DNA of 64,000 nucleotides from Flavobacterium laiguense. GTDB lineage: Bacteria > Bacteroidota > Bacteroidia > Flavobacteriales > Flavobacteriaceae. Positions 16,702 through 25,478 of the stretch are shown here, piece after piece. Within the stretch, counting starts at the first letter, position 1. Each line of letters begins with the position of its first letter. Location: the NCBI RefSeq assembly GCF_003097655.1, contig NZ_QCZH01000019.1, positions 1 through 64,000 on the forward strand, given 5' to 3'. A program made the position numbers and the translations under genes. The notes under the pieces are model-generated. The model had not been told where the DNA came from and ran no database searches. It saw only the letters and a list, made by a program, of their open reading frames with translations.

Positions 16702-16805
16702 ATGGAAACACCTATTGATTTTTTATTGGTCATATGTAATTCACATAACTACTTTTGGTAGTCGCGACCAATTTACGGTCATGCTCATTTCAAAGTCGAT
16801 TGTTT

Positions 16806-16831
16806 TCGTTATGCTTTTACAAATATAACGA
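16806..16831 (-). promoter_or_regulatory. ModE-like operator
   Basis: TCGTTAT (16806-16812) and ATAACGA (16825-16831) form an inverted repeat with a total span of 26 bases, the same span as the TCGnTATA-type E. coli ModE box. It lies between the divergent modE operon and the DUF5995 gene. The inner TATA bases are only partly conserved. Another small palindrome, TTGGTagTCGCGACCAA, lies near 16755-16772. Confidence 0.6.
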
Positions 16832-17024
16832 AATGATTGTTTCCCGAAAATAAAAAAACACCCAAGCCGTACATTTTTTGTTATAAAAAAAACGGCTACT
16901 AGTACACTTGCTAACTTTAATTATTAAAAACAACAAAACAGCAAGATAATTACTTCAAAATAATTCACTTAAAAAATAAAAACAATTATATTCGCTCTCC
17001 CTATTTAACCATAACCAACTTTAA

Positions 17025-17789
17025 ATGAATACAAAACAAGCCACTACCATAGACGAAGTCATTCAGTTTTTGGATGATATAATAGAAACATCAAAACAAG
17101 AGCAAAGTGCCATCGGTTTATTTACCACATTATACCGTGAAGTAACCCTGAAAATAAAAGAAGGCATCGATAATGGTTTGTTTCAGGATGGTCCACGAAT
17201 GGAGAAACTGGATGTTATTTTTGCCAATCGGTATTTAAACGCCTATTACCAATACCAGGCAAATGAAAAACCATCTGAGTGTTGGGAATTTTCGTTTCAA
17301 AAAGCTGAAACCTATTGGCCTATCGTTGTGCAACATTTGTTACTCGGAATCAATGCCCATGTAAACTTAGATCTAGGAATTGCCTCTGCCCAAGTTAGTA
17401 CTGTAGAGAACATCGGATCCTTAAAATCCGATTTCGATCAAATCAACGCTATTCTTAGTAATCTGGTAGGAAGTGTCGAAAAAGCCTTAACGGTAATTTG
17501 GCCAACGATGACGATTATACTAAAATTATCCGGTAAGATCGATAATTTCTTTATTGACTTTAGCATGAAAACCGCAAGGGATGGAGCATGGAAATTTGCC
17601 AACGAATTCGTGGCACTTCCAGAAAATCAAAGAGAGGCGATCATTCAAGAAAGAGATGTCAAAATCACCCAAATAGCCCGATTAATTTCAAATCCCGGAT
17701 ATTTGGTTAGTGGTGTTTTTAAATTCATTCGATTATTTGAAAAAGGAACCGTTTCGCAAAAAATAATCGATTTAGGGAAAATTGAGTAA
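17025..17789 (+). CDS. DUF5995 family protein
   Basis: A 254-residue protein of the DUF5995 family, mostly alpha-helical, with no signal peptide. Recognisable blocks are ANRYLNAYYQY near residue 65, HLLLGINAHVNLDLGIA near 105, and a helical hairpin near 140-170. The fixed histidines of the HVNLDL segment recall metal-binding helical bundles, but no function is known to me. It is divergent from the modE operon and stands alone; the hairpin at 17796 may end its transcript. Confidence 0.75.
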   Translation: MNTKQATTIDEVIQFLDDIIETSKQEQSAIGLFTTLYREVTLKIKEGIDNGLFQDGPRMEKLDVIFANRYLNAYYQYQANEKPSECWEFSFQKAETYWPIVVQHLLLGINAHVNLDLGIASAQVSTVENIGSLKSDFDQINAILSNLVGSVEKALTVIWPTMTIILKLSGKIDNFFIDFSMKTARDGAWKFANEFVALPENQREAIIQERDVKITQIARLISNPGYLVSGVFKFIRLFEKGTVSQKIIDLGKIE

Positions 17790-17795
17790 AAAATT

Positions 17796-17888
17796 TAACC
17801 GCAAAGCTCGCAAAGTAGGCACAAAATTCACAAAGTATTGGCAAAGCTTTGTGAACTTTGCGATTTTTCTTTGTGAACTTTGTGGTTA
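17796..17888. repeat. Long AACCGCAAAG-type intergenic hairpin
   Basis: TTAACCGCAAAGCTCGCAAAGTA at the left and CTTTGTGAACTTTGTGGTTA at the right pair over about 20 bases, with an inner stem GCAAAGCTTTG. It separates two converging genes (17789 and 17898) and belongs to the family at 46841 and 55967. Confidence 0.75.
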
Positions 17889-17897
17889 GACATTTAC

Positions 17898-19124
17898 TTA
17901 AGCGCGTTCCTTTACAAACCCATCAATGACTTCCTGATAATAATTAAAGGTGATTTTGGCAATCGATTCCCAGCTAAATTGTTTCAAAACCCGAACCCTA
18001 CCCGCTTTTCCCATAGCTGTTGCCAGCTCTTCATTATCCAACAGTACATTCACTTTAGCCGCAAAGGTTTTCTGGAAACCCGCTGGATCTATTGGATTAA
18101 AATTGGTTCTCGAAACACTTTCCAGCGGAATCAAATAGCCTGTTTCTCCCTCTACCAGTATCTCCGGAATTCCACCCACATGACTGCCTACAACTGGTGT
18201 TTCGCAAGCCATCGCTTCTAGATTGATGATCCCGAAAGGTTCGTACAAAGAAGGACAGGCAAAAACTCGGGCATGGCTGTACAACACTTTGACTTTCTCG
18301 CGGGGCAGCATTTCCGAAATTAAAATTACCCCTTTTCGTTTCGATTTGAGCTGATCGATCAATGTTGCCGTTTCAATAGCAATTTCTTCGGTATCGGGAG
18401 CGCCGGCACAAAGCACTATCTGGCAATCTTCATTAAAATATTGAGCCGCTTCTATCAATTGCGAAATTCCCTTTTGGCGGGTAATTCGACCTACAAAAAG
18501 CACAAACGGAATATTCGGGTCAATACCGTATTCCTTTAACAAATCCGTATCAAAAGTAGGTTTATAAAATTCAGGATCGATTCCGTTATGAATTACGGTT
18601 ACCTTTTTCGGATCTACGCCATAGGCCTCAATCACGTCGGTTTTCATTTGCTCGCTTACGGCTATGACACCATCGGCTGTTTTATAGGCATTGGCTTCAA
18701 TCCATCTGGACATAAAATAACCGTTCCCCAATTGTTCGACTTTCCAAGGACGATGCGTTTCCAGACTGTGCGTGGTCAAGATCAACGGCACCTGCAACAA
18801 TTCTCTGCTAAAAACACCTGCCAAATGTGTATACCAAGTATGGCAATGAATGATGTCGGCAGTTGGAGTTGCTTGAGCCATTTCGACATTTCGGCTTAAA
18901 TTATGAAACATCTTAATGTGCTCATTTTCGGGATCAACTCCTTTTGTCAAGCAAGAATCAATTCCTTCCACGTGCATGGTTTCCTTGTTTTCTTTTTGAT
19001 CTCCAAAACATCGAACTTCAACTTGGCCCAATTTGGCCAATTCATGACTTAAAAAATCAATATGAACTCCTGCTCCGCCATAAATATTTGGTGGAAATTC
19101 ATTAGAATAAAGCGCTATCTTCAT
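17898..19124 (-). CDS. Glycogen synthase-type glycosyltransferase family 4 (GlgA/GlgM-like)
   Basis: A 408-residue GT-B glycosyltransferase resembling the actinobacterial-type glycogen synthase (TIGR02149). The N-terminus MKIALYSNEFPPNIYGGAGVH has the GGAG donor/acceptor loop. The C-terminal half holds FVGRITRQKGI and the ACPSLYEPFGIINLEAMACETPVVGS block with the catalytic E-x7-E pattern. Relatives make maltose-1-phosphate or glycogen from ADP-glucose. No branching enzyme or glgC is in the window, so the pathway partners must lie elsewhere. The 326-bp gap upstream of its start holds nothing I recognise. Confidence 0.85.
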   Translation of the reverse strand: MKIALYSNEFPPNIYGGAGVHIDFLSHELAKLGQVEVRCFGDQKENKETMHVEGIDSCLTKGVDPENEHIKMFHNLSRNVEMAQATPTADIIHCHTWYTHLAGVFSRELLQVPLILTTHSLETHRPWKVEQLGNGYFMSRWIEANAYKTADGVIAVSEQMKTDVIEAYGVDPKKVTVIHNGIDPEFYKPTFDTDLLKEYGIDPNIPFVLFVGRITRQKGISQLIEAAQYFNEDCQIVLCAGAPDTEEIAIETATLIDQLKSKRKGVILISEMLPREKVKVLYSHARVFACPSLYEPFGIINLEAMACETPVVGSHVGGIPEILVEGETGYLIPLESVSRTNFNPIDPAGFQKTFAAKVNVLLDNEELATAMGKAGRVRVLKQFSWESIAKITFNYYQEVIDGFVKERA

Positions 19125-19450
19125 TTAGTTATTTTATAATTAATAGTATTTGATACAACTGAAGCACACCGATTAAAATCTTGAACAACATAAAGCATCA
19201 ATTTAGTAAAAATACAAAACCTCAATTTAACTCGTCTTGAAACAAACCATTATTTTTAAACATTTTAGCACAAAAAAATCGCTTTTGTCTGCACAAAATT
19301 TATTAGGCGACTTATATGTTTTTAATTAAGACTACAAAAATCTTAAACTTATCACAAAATACATCATTATTTAATATCGATAATTACTACAATTTAACTA
19401 GATTAGCTTAATAATATTTTTGCTTTTTTATTCATCTAAAAAAATTAAAA

Positions 19451-20539
19451 ATGGACCAAAATAACTCAAATTTCTACGGTTACAATTTCGAAAAAATAGC
19501 AGATACCATCATCCGACTCGGAGTCCTGTTTTTGTTAATCGGTTGGTGTTATGACATCTTGAAACCCTTTGTTTTAATCCTGATTTGGGCGATTGTTATT
19601 GCCATAGCTTTCAGTCCAGTCTACGAATCGGTTGTGAAATTATTTAGAGGCAAAAAGATTTTGGCCACTGTTTTTTTAGCCTTAGTATTACTCAGCATTT
19701 TAGTTGTTCCCAGCGTACTCGTATCCAAATCTTTGTACGAAGAGATCAATAATTTAAACATCTCTTACCGAGCAGGAGAACACTTGATTCCGCCACCGGG
19801 AGAAAGTACCAAAGACTGGCCTACTGTAATAAAACCCATCTTGGATATATGGAAAAGTGCCTCCGAAGACGTTTCCAATGTCGTATTCAAATATTCCGAC
19901 CAACTAAAAGTCGTTGGAGAATGGTTATTGCTCACCTTAGCCGGGATTGGAAAAGGTATCCTGCAATTTATCGCCTCTATCATAATTGCCATGGGGTTAT
20001 TATTGTATTCTGAATCACTAACTGCCGTTTCCAAAAACATATTCACCAAATTAATAGGCAAAAACGGCGAACACTACGCTATGATTACCGTAGCTACGAT
20101 TCGCAATGTCGTAAAAGGATTTTTGGGAGTAGCGTTAATTCAATCCTTAATGGTGGGTGCCGGATTCTTTATGGCAGGAGTTCCCTTTGCCGGTATTTTT
20201 ACCATTATTTGTCTTATCCTCGCCACCATACAAGTAGGGGTTGGTCTCATTGCCATTCCTGTGGTGATTTATATGTTTTCGGTCACCGATACCACTACTG
20301 CCACCATTTTAGCCATTTGGATAGGCATCACCATGATTTCAGACAATATCTTAAAACCCATCTTTTTAGGAAGAGGCAATCCTCCTGCCCCAATGCTTGT
20401 AATCTTTCTTGGAGCCATCGGAGGTTTTCTCTACAACGGCTTCATCGGATTATTCCTTGGCGCAGTTATCCTAACCTTAGGATATAAATTTTTCCTTTCT
20501 TGGATAGAAATAATAGAAGACGAAAAAATAGAAGAATAG
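19451..20539 (+). CDS. AI-2E family (PerM/TqsA-like) transporter
   Basis: A 362-residue membrane protein of the AI-2E exporter family (formerly DUF20). Three N-terminal hydrophobic segments (residues 15-95) are followed by a soluble helical region (95-150), then four to five segments from 155 to 350 with the usual GIGKGI and IMISDNILKPIFLGRG blocks. Members transport signalling molecules or Na+/H+; the substrate is not predictable. It is probably a single-gene unit. Confidence 0.88.
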   Translation: MDQNNSNFYGYNFEKIADTIIRLGVLFLLIGWCYDILKPFVLILIWAIVIAIAFSPVYESVVKLFRGKKILATVFLALVLLSILVVPSVLVSKSLYEEINNLNISYRAGEHLIPPPGESTKDWPTVIKPILDIWKSASEDVSNVVFKYSDQLKVVGEWLLLTLAGIGKGILQFIASIIIAMGLLLYSESLTAVSKNIFTKLIGKNGEHYAMITVATIRNVVKGFLGVALIQSLMVGAGFFMAGVPFAGIFTIICLILATIQVGVGLIAIPVVIYMFSVTDTTTATILAIWIGITMISDNILKPIFLGRGNPPAPMLVIFLGAIGGFLYNGFIGLFLGAVILTLGYKFFLSWIEIIEDEKIEE

Positions 20540-20559
20540 TTTTTTTCATAAGTCTATTT

Positions 20560-20734
20560 GCAAAATACCCACCACTGACCATACGAGAATTTGCCGAATT
20601 AAGTAAAACATCAAAACTGGACAGTGAACACTTATTTGAAAAACTTACGAAACAAACCAAACTCCACAAAAACAATCACTAAAAATGGAGTCCTTTACGC
20701 AATCAAAAACACCACATTGCAACAGTTAGCTAAC
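20560..20734 (+). pseudogene. Possible frameshifted winged-helix fragment
   Basis: Frame 20560-20682 encodes LTIREFAELSKTSKLDSEHL...KLTKQTKLHKNN, which looks like a helix-turn-helix. A shift of frame just after 20670 continues plausibly as NGVLYAIKNTTLQQLAN to a stop at 20734. No start of its own is seen. It may be the C-terminus of a lost regulator. This is weak evidence based on the look of the translation only. Confidence 0.3.
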
Positions 20735-20741
20735 TAGAATG

Positions 20742-20775
20742 AACCTCTTAAAAATACATTTGAGAGGTTTTCTTT
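20742..20775 (+). terminator. Intrinsic terminator
   Basis: AACCTCT (20742-20748) pairs with AGAGGTT (20763-20769), followed by TTCTTT. It lies just after the putative fragment and would end plus-strand transcripts from the AI-2E gene. The rest of 20776-21028 is A/T-rich with no gene seen. Confidence 0.65.
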
Positions 20776-21028
20776 AGCTTAAAAAAATGCAACAAAAATA
20801 CTTTCAGCTTATCTCTTTTTTCAAAACACCATTACACTTACGCAATTTGCAAATTACAGTCTAAGAAACAATACCTTATTCTATACCATAAATGGTGCAG
20901 AGTTTATAGTAAAAATCCAGGCATTGAAAGAATAAATTTAAAATAATTATCCCCAAATCAAATACGTTTGTTTACTTTTATGGAAGCAAAAAACATCAAT
21001 AATTAGTTAAAAATTACAATATAAAAAA

Positions 21029-21352
21029 ATGGAAAACAATATAAAACCTGATTTACTAAATTGGGAAACCACTAAAATAAAAGGATTTTCATCAAAACAA
21101 CTTATTGAAATGAAAAATGGGGGCTTGAAGCTTATAAAGGTCGAACCAAATTCGTCCTATCCTCTTCACAACCACCCAGATAAAACTGAGTATATTTATG
21201 TTTTGAAAGGTTTACCGGAAATAAGTATTGGAGAGGATGACTTTACAGGAAAAGAAGGAGAATTTTATATATTGAATGAATCAGTTAGACATAGTATAAA
21301 AAATAACGACAGCAAAGATTGCATTCTGTTAATTGGCTCTATTCAAAGTTAA
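21029..21352 (+). CDS. Small cupin-domain protein
   Basis: A 107-residue single-domain cupin. Conserved-type motifs are YPLHNHPDKTEYIYVLKG (residues 47-64, with the metal-binding His-x-His and Glu) and GEFYILNESVRHSI (second motif His). Such proteins bind a metal and can be isomerases, dioxygenases or sugar-binding regulators; nothing in the sequence or neighbours decides. It is followed by the detached moeA end in the opposite strand. Confidence 0.8.
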   Translation: MENNIKPDLLNWETTKIKGFSSKQLIEMKNGGLKLIKVEPNSSYPLHNHPDKTEYIYVLKGLPEISIGEDDFTGKEGEFYILNESVRHSIKNNDSKDCILLIGSIQS

Positions 21353-21423
21353 TACATCCTAATATTTGATACCATTCATGTGACACGAAAAGTATTTAAC
21401 TAGTTCATAAAAAAGATACGTAT

Positions 21424-21660
21424 TCACAACAAATACACTTTAACCTTTTCTTCTTTTTTCAATTCATAATGCCCGTGGGGTACATTAATCAATCCGTTGG
21501 CAATAGAGAAAGAGTTGAGCATCGACGAATTTTGATGCGTCAAAATTTGCACTTCTCCATTACTGATATTCACTTTCAAAAACTGACAACGGGTAATTTT
21601 TACCGCAGAATCATCTACCAATTGGTCGGCGGTACTATAGGCGTCCTTCGACTTCGTTCT
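21424..21660 (-). pseudogene. Detached 3' end of moeA
   Basis: Minus-strand frame ending at 21424 encodes 64 residues that align without gaps to the last 64 residues of the intact MoeA (24018-25187). By my count 42 of 64 are identical, including TRCQFLK, SSMLNSFS and the terminal VYLL. Everything N-terminal of this C-terminal domain is missing, so it cannot be functional. Two plus-strand genes lie between it and the intact gene. It is more diverged than the other 3' fragments in the window, so the event is older. Confidence 0.85.
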
Positions 21661-21799
21661 GCTTTATGGTAGTTTTACATTGCAAAAATTAAAATCGCCA
21701 TTCGCTCTTGATTTTTATTTTATGCTTGATTTTTCAATTTAAAACACAATTTCCATTACCTATAAATGGGGATTTTAGGCAAACTTTAAGGATTTTTTG

Positions 21800-21807
21800 T
21801 ATCTTTG
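21800..21807 (+). promoter_or_regulatory. Candidate promoter -7 element (TATCTTTG)
   Basis: Matches the Bacteroidetes TAnnTTTG -7 consensus about 170 bp upstream of the Rieske-flavodoxin gene. I do not see a clear -33 TTG at the usual distance. Confidence 0.35.
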
Positions 21808-21977
21808 AACTCACTGATTAACAGAAAGTTGTGTCGTATATTTTTTAAAATACCCCAAAACATCGAATATCAAAGCTCCATTAATATATTGTATTTCATA
21901 AATCAGCTGGTTAGTATTCCCTACTTCCATTTTGATTTAAAGCAACCCAAAAACATAAAACGATTAATACTTTAAAC

Positions 21978-23108
21978 ATGGATTACATTAAGGTTTGTAC
22001 CAAAGATGAGTTGCCTAACAATTCACAAAAAGTAGTTAATTTAGATACTAAAAAAATAGCCCTTTTTCATTATAATGAAAAAATTTCGGCCATTGCTAAC
22101 GCCTGCCTACACAAAGCAGGGCCATTGGGTTTAGGCGTGGTAAGAGCCAAATATGACGGTATGTATGTAACCTGTCCTTGGCACGGATGGGAATATAATA
22201 TTGAAACAGGTGGCGCGCCTCCAGGTTATTTAGATCAACAAGCATTGTACGAAGTAAAGATCGAAGGTGAATTTATATTGATAAGCAAAGAACCCATAGT
22301 GAATGCGCACAAAGCACACCATGACAATCCTTTACTGGAAGATTTAATGAAACTAAAATACCAAACTTCGGAAAACAGTCTAAATGTTTTAGGCATTAGT
22401 ACAACCAACATGTCAGCCAATTTACCACGTTTTTCAACTTCTGAAGATGCATTAGAGAAATCTTTGACTTACGCACAAGAGAAATATGGTGCTGCCATCA
22501 AAATGGTGAAACTTCGAGAGCTGGAATTTCGCAATTGTGAGGGATATTATTCGCAACATAGCCATGCTTGTACTTGGCCTTGTAGCATTACCCAAATGAA
22601 TCCCCATGATGGAATGACCGAAGTTTATGAAAGTATGATTCTATGGGCTGATATTGTAATTGTAGCTACACCTATACGATGGGGAAATGCATCTGCATTG
22701 TATTATAAAATGGCAGAACGATTAAACTGTGTGCAAAATCAAATTACAATAAGCAATAGAATTTTAGTAAAAAACAAACTGGCCTCTTTTATTATAACAG
22801 GCGGACAAGATAACATTCAGCAAGTGGCAGGACAAATGATGTATTTCTTTACCGACCTTGGATTTACTTTTCCACCATTTAGTTTTTTGGGATGGAGCCG
22901 TGGCTGGACAGCCGAAGACATGGATAAAAATGTAATGCAATTTAAAAAAAGCCAATACATAAAACGCACCACAATGGAAATTGTAGATAATTGTGTGGAA
23001 CTCTTGAAACAAATAAAAAATGTAAATAGCGCTAATATTAATGCTCCTTTACCTAAACCTTCCGATTCATTAAGTTCTGAAATTGAGAATAAGGATATGA
23101 ACCTATAG
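21978..23108 (+). CDS. Rieske [2Fe-2S]-flavodoxin-like reductase fusion
   Basis: A 376-residue two-domain protein. Residues 1-110 are a Rieske ferredoxin with ligands Cys43-x-His45 and Cys66-x2-His69 (CLH and CPWH). Residues 135-345 resemble the NAD(P)H-dependent FMN reductase/flavodoxin fold (VLGISTTNMSANLPRFSTSEDALEKS is in the place of the phosphate-binding loop; VIVATPIRWGNASALYYKMAERL follows the family pattern). The combination would move electrons from NAD(P)H via FMN to a Rieske centre on one chain. The next gene encodes a protoglobin, so one idea is a globin reductase. No signal peptide is seen, so it is cytoplasmic. Confidence 0.8.
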   Translation: MDYIKVCTKDELPNNSQKVVNLDTKKIALFHYNEKISAIANACLHKAGPLGLGVVRAKYDGMYVTCPWHGWEYNIETGGAPPGYLDQQALYEVKIEGEFILISKEPIVNAHKAHHDNPLLEDLMKLKYQTSENSLNVLGISTTNMSANLPRFSTSEDALEKSLTYAQEKYGAAIKMVKLRELEFRNCEGYYSQHSHACTWPCSITQMNPHDGMTEVYESMILWADIVIVATPIRWGNASALYYKMAERLNCVQNQITISNRILVKNKLASFIITGGQDNIQQVAGQMMYFFTDLGFTFPPFSFLGWSRGWTAEDMDKNVMQFKKSQYIKRTTMEIVDNCVELLKQIKNVNSANINAPLPKPSDSLSSEIENKDMNL

Positions 23109-23289
23109 AACATTCGTCCATTGATTGATTCCGAGATGTATCCCTAAGTCCAACATCATGTCTTCGCGAGCTATTCTGTCTTAACTACTGATTATCAGCA
23201 AATAAAAGCGAAATTTTTCTCTATAAAAGTTATTTTATTAGAATTCCTTACTAACTTTATAACATCATTCACCAATTAAATTCAAAAAA

Positions 23290-23868
23290 ATGGAAGAACC
23301 AATTAAGGGTTACACCTACGGGCAAGTAGGGCAATCACCTGTAAGCATTGCCGATTTAGACCTTCTTAAAAAAACGGTACTGTTTACGGAAGAAGATGAA
23401 AAATATTTGCGTCTTGCAGGCGAAGTATTGAAAGATCAAACAAATGAGGTTCTTGACCTTTGGTATGGTTTTGTTGGTGGTAACGAACATTTGGTTCATT
23501 ATTTTTCCAAAAACGGTCAGCCTAATATGGATTATCTCACAGCTGTTAGAGTAAGGTTCGGACAATGGATTATGGACTTATGCAATAAGCCTTATGACCA
23601 AACTTGGCTGAACTATCAACACGAAATTGCTTTGAGACATCACAGCACTAAGAAAAACAAAACGGACGATGTTGACACTGTTCCTATTGTCAACTATCGC
23701 TATATGACAGCATTTATTTTTCCAATTACCGCAACGATCAAAGGATTTTTGACTAAAAAGGGACATGATGCCGAAACAGTGGAAGCTATGCACTCGGCTT
23801 GGTTCAAAGCTGTAACGCTTACCATAATTCTTTGGACTTACCCTTACATCAACAAAAATGAATTCTAA
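23290..23868 (+). CDS. Protoglobin domain protein
   Basis: A 192-residue single-domain protoglobin. The fold is recognisable from LRLAGEVLKDQTNEVLDLWYGFVGG (A-B helices), the NYQHEIALRHH segment carrying the probable proximal heme histidine (His111), and the C-terminal PITATIKGFL/TIILWTYPYI helices. Protoglobins bind O2, CO and NO and have no attached signalling domain here. It lies 180 bp after the Rieske-flavodoxin gene in the same direction and close to N2O-reduction genes, which suggests NO or O2 handling. Confidence 0.88.
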   Translation: MEEPIKGYTYGQVGQSPVSIADLDLLKKTVLFTEEDEKYLRLAGEVLKDQTNEVLDLWYGFVGGNEHLVHYFSKNGQPNMDYLTAVRVRFGQWIMDLCNKPYDQTWLNYQHEIALRHHSTKKNKTDDVDTVPIVNYRYMTAFIFPITATIKGFLTKKGHDAETVEAMHSAWFKAVTLTIILWTYPYINKNEF

Positions 23869-23888
23869 TTTAAAGCTTATCTTAAAAA

Positions 23889-23950
23889 AAAGGAATAGTC
23901 TGATTTTATTTTTTTTTCAGCTGAAGACTCTGGCTATTCTTTTTTTTTAC
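23889..23950. terminator. Candidate bidirectional terminator
   Basis: AAAGGAATAG on the left and CTATTCTTTTTTTTT on the right form an A/T-flanked stem between converging protoglobin and moeA genes. The loop is long and partly paired. Confidence 0.45.
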
Positions 23951-24017
23951 AAAATATAAGGAGGAAATGCTGCCCGTGTCCATTCCAATTGTCAAGAACA
24001 AATAAACCCATCATTCC

Positions 24018-25187
24018 CTATAACAAATACACCTCCACTTTGTCGCCTTTCTTCAATTCATAATTTCCATCGGGCAAATAAATCAATCCGTTGGAAACCG
24101 AAAAAGAATTCAGCATCGAAGAAGCCTGATGTGGTAAAACACTGACTTCATCAGCAACAACATTTGCTTTCAAAAACTGGCAACGGGTGTTTTTTACGAC
24201 ATAATCATCCGCCAGCGATACTAATACCGCTTGATTATAATTAGCCTTTGCTCCAGACAAGATCGCCAATGTAGGCAAAACATACACATAAAAACAAGTC
24301 AGGCAAGCTGCTGGATTCCCAGGCAACGCAAAAACCATTTTATCCTGTAACTTCCCTGCAAATAACGGTTTTCCCGGTTTTTGGTTTACTTTATAAAATA
24401 AGGTTTCGACTTCGAGTTCATGCAAAGCACGCGCCACAAAATCATAATCGCCAACAGAGATTCCTCCAGACACCAAAACCACATTATTGGCAGTTAAAGC
24501 TTCCTTCAATTTATTTTTAGTATTATCAAAATCATCATTGACTTCATATAGCCTAACGGCATCATAATAGGCATCAATTAATGCTGATTGCAACATAATC
24601 CCATTACTTTCGTACACTTTGCCGTATTCTAGAGGCATTCCGGGTTTGGATAGCTCATTTCCTGTAACCACAATTCCGATCTTTGGCTTTTTATAAACCA
24701 TAACTTCTGTAAAACCAAGTCCCGCCAAAAAACCAATAGCGGCGGCGTTCAACAAAGTTCCTTTTTCGAGTGCCAAATCCCCTGCCGAAATTTGTTCGCC
24801 AATGGGTCTAACGTTGGTTTCAGGCAGTACCAATTCATCCAACAATAATTGCGTTCCGTTTGCAGCTACTTTCTCAATTTGAATTACTGCTTGAGCCGAA
24901 TCCGGTACGGCAGCTCCCGTAAAAATCTTGACGGCCTGGCCCGGAAGCAATTCGACTAAGCGCGAATCCCCCGCTTTTATTTCGCCTACAATTTCATAGG
25001 TCAATCCATCATGCAAGCACAAAGCATAACCATCCATCGCCGATTGCCGAAAAGGCGGCATATTGATGGGCGAAAAAAGTGATTGCGCTAAAATATGTTT
25101 TCTGGCTTGAGAAAGAGGACATTCTACTTCTTGCAAAGCGGGCAAGTTATTTTGTAATATCGAAAAGGCTTCTTGAACGGAAATCAT
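24018..25187 (-). CDS. moeA: Molybdopterin molybdotransferase MoeA
   Basis: A 389-residue MoeA that inserts molybdate into adenylated molybdopterin. Key blocks present are MPPFRQSAMDGYA near residue 40, PGQAVKIFTGAAVP near 90, VLVSGGISVGDYDF near 235, NQKPGKPLFAGK and FALPGNPAACLTCF near 275-300, and domain IV at the end. It is separated by 7 kb from the main Moco cluster and lies alone between the protoglobin and crp/fnr genes. A diverged copy of its 3' end is at 21424-21660. Confidence 0.96.
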   Translation of the reverse strand: MISVQEAFSILQNNLPALQEVECPLSQARKHILAQSLFSPINMPPFRQSAMDGYALCLHDGLTYEIVGEIKAGDSRLVELLPGQAVKIFTGAAVPDSAQAVIQIEKVAANGTQLLLDELVLPETNVRPIGEQISAGDLALEKGTLLNAAAIGFLAGLGFTEVMVYKKPKIGIVVTGNELSKPGMPLEYGKVYESNGIMLQSALIDAYYDAVRLYEVNDDFDNTKNKLKEALTANNVVLVSGGISVGDYDFVARALHELEVETLFYKVNQKPGKPLFAGKLQDKMVFALPGNPAACLTCFYVYVLPTLAILSGAKANYNQAVLVSLADDYVVKNTRCQFLKANVVADEVSVLPHQASSMLNSFSVSNGLIYLPDGNYELKKGDKVEVYLL

Positions 25188-25376
25188 GGGTTAATTTTTA
25201 ATGGTATTCAAAAATACAATTTCTTTCGCCATTCTCCACTACAGAATTAAAACTTCAATTTATCAAAAAAAATATGAAAGCCCAATAAAATTGAATACTA
25301 TATCTGTATTTAAAAAAACGCTAAGTAATTAATAACAAGCAATATCTGATTATTTAAAACACAAAAAAATCGTAAC

Positions 25377-25390
25377 ATGATAAAAATCAT
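25377..25390 (+). promoter_or_regulatory. Crp/Fnr-type operator upstream of crp/fnr gene
   Basis: Perfect palindrome ATGAT-AAAA-ATCAT, 88 bp upstream of the regulator's start. It has the same arms as the boxes at 4688 and 34993, so the regulator may control itself. The surrounding 25188-25470 is A/T-rich with no other gene. Confidence 0.7.
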
Positions 25391-25478
25391 ATAATTATAT
25401 TATGTATATTTATATTTTTATCGCTAAATAATTTTGCTTTTATATAAATCAAAAGACACTTATTAAACCTTGAATCTT

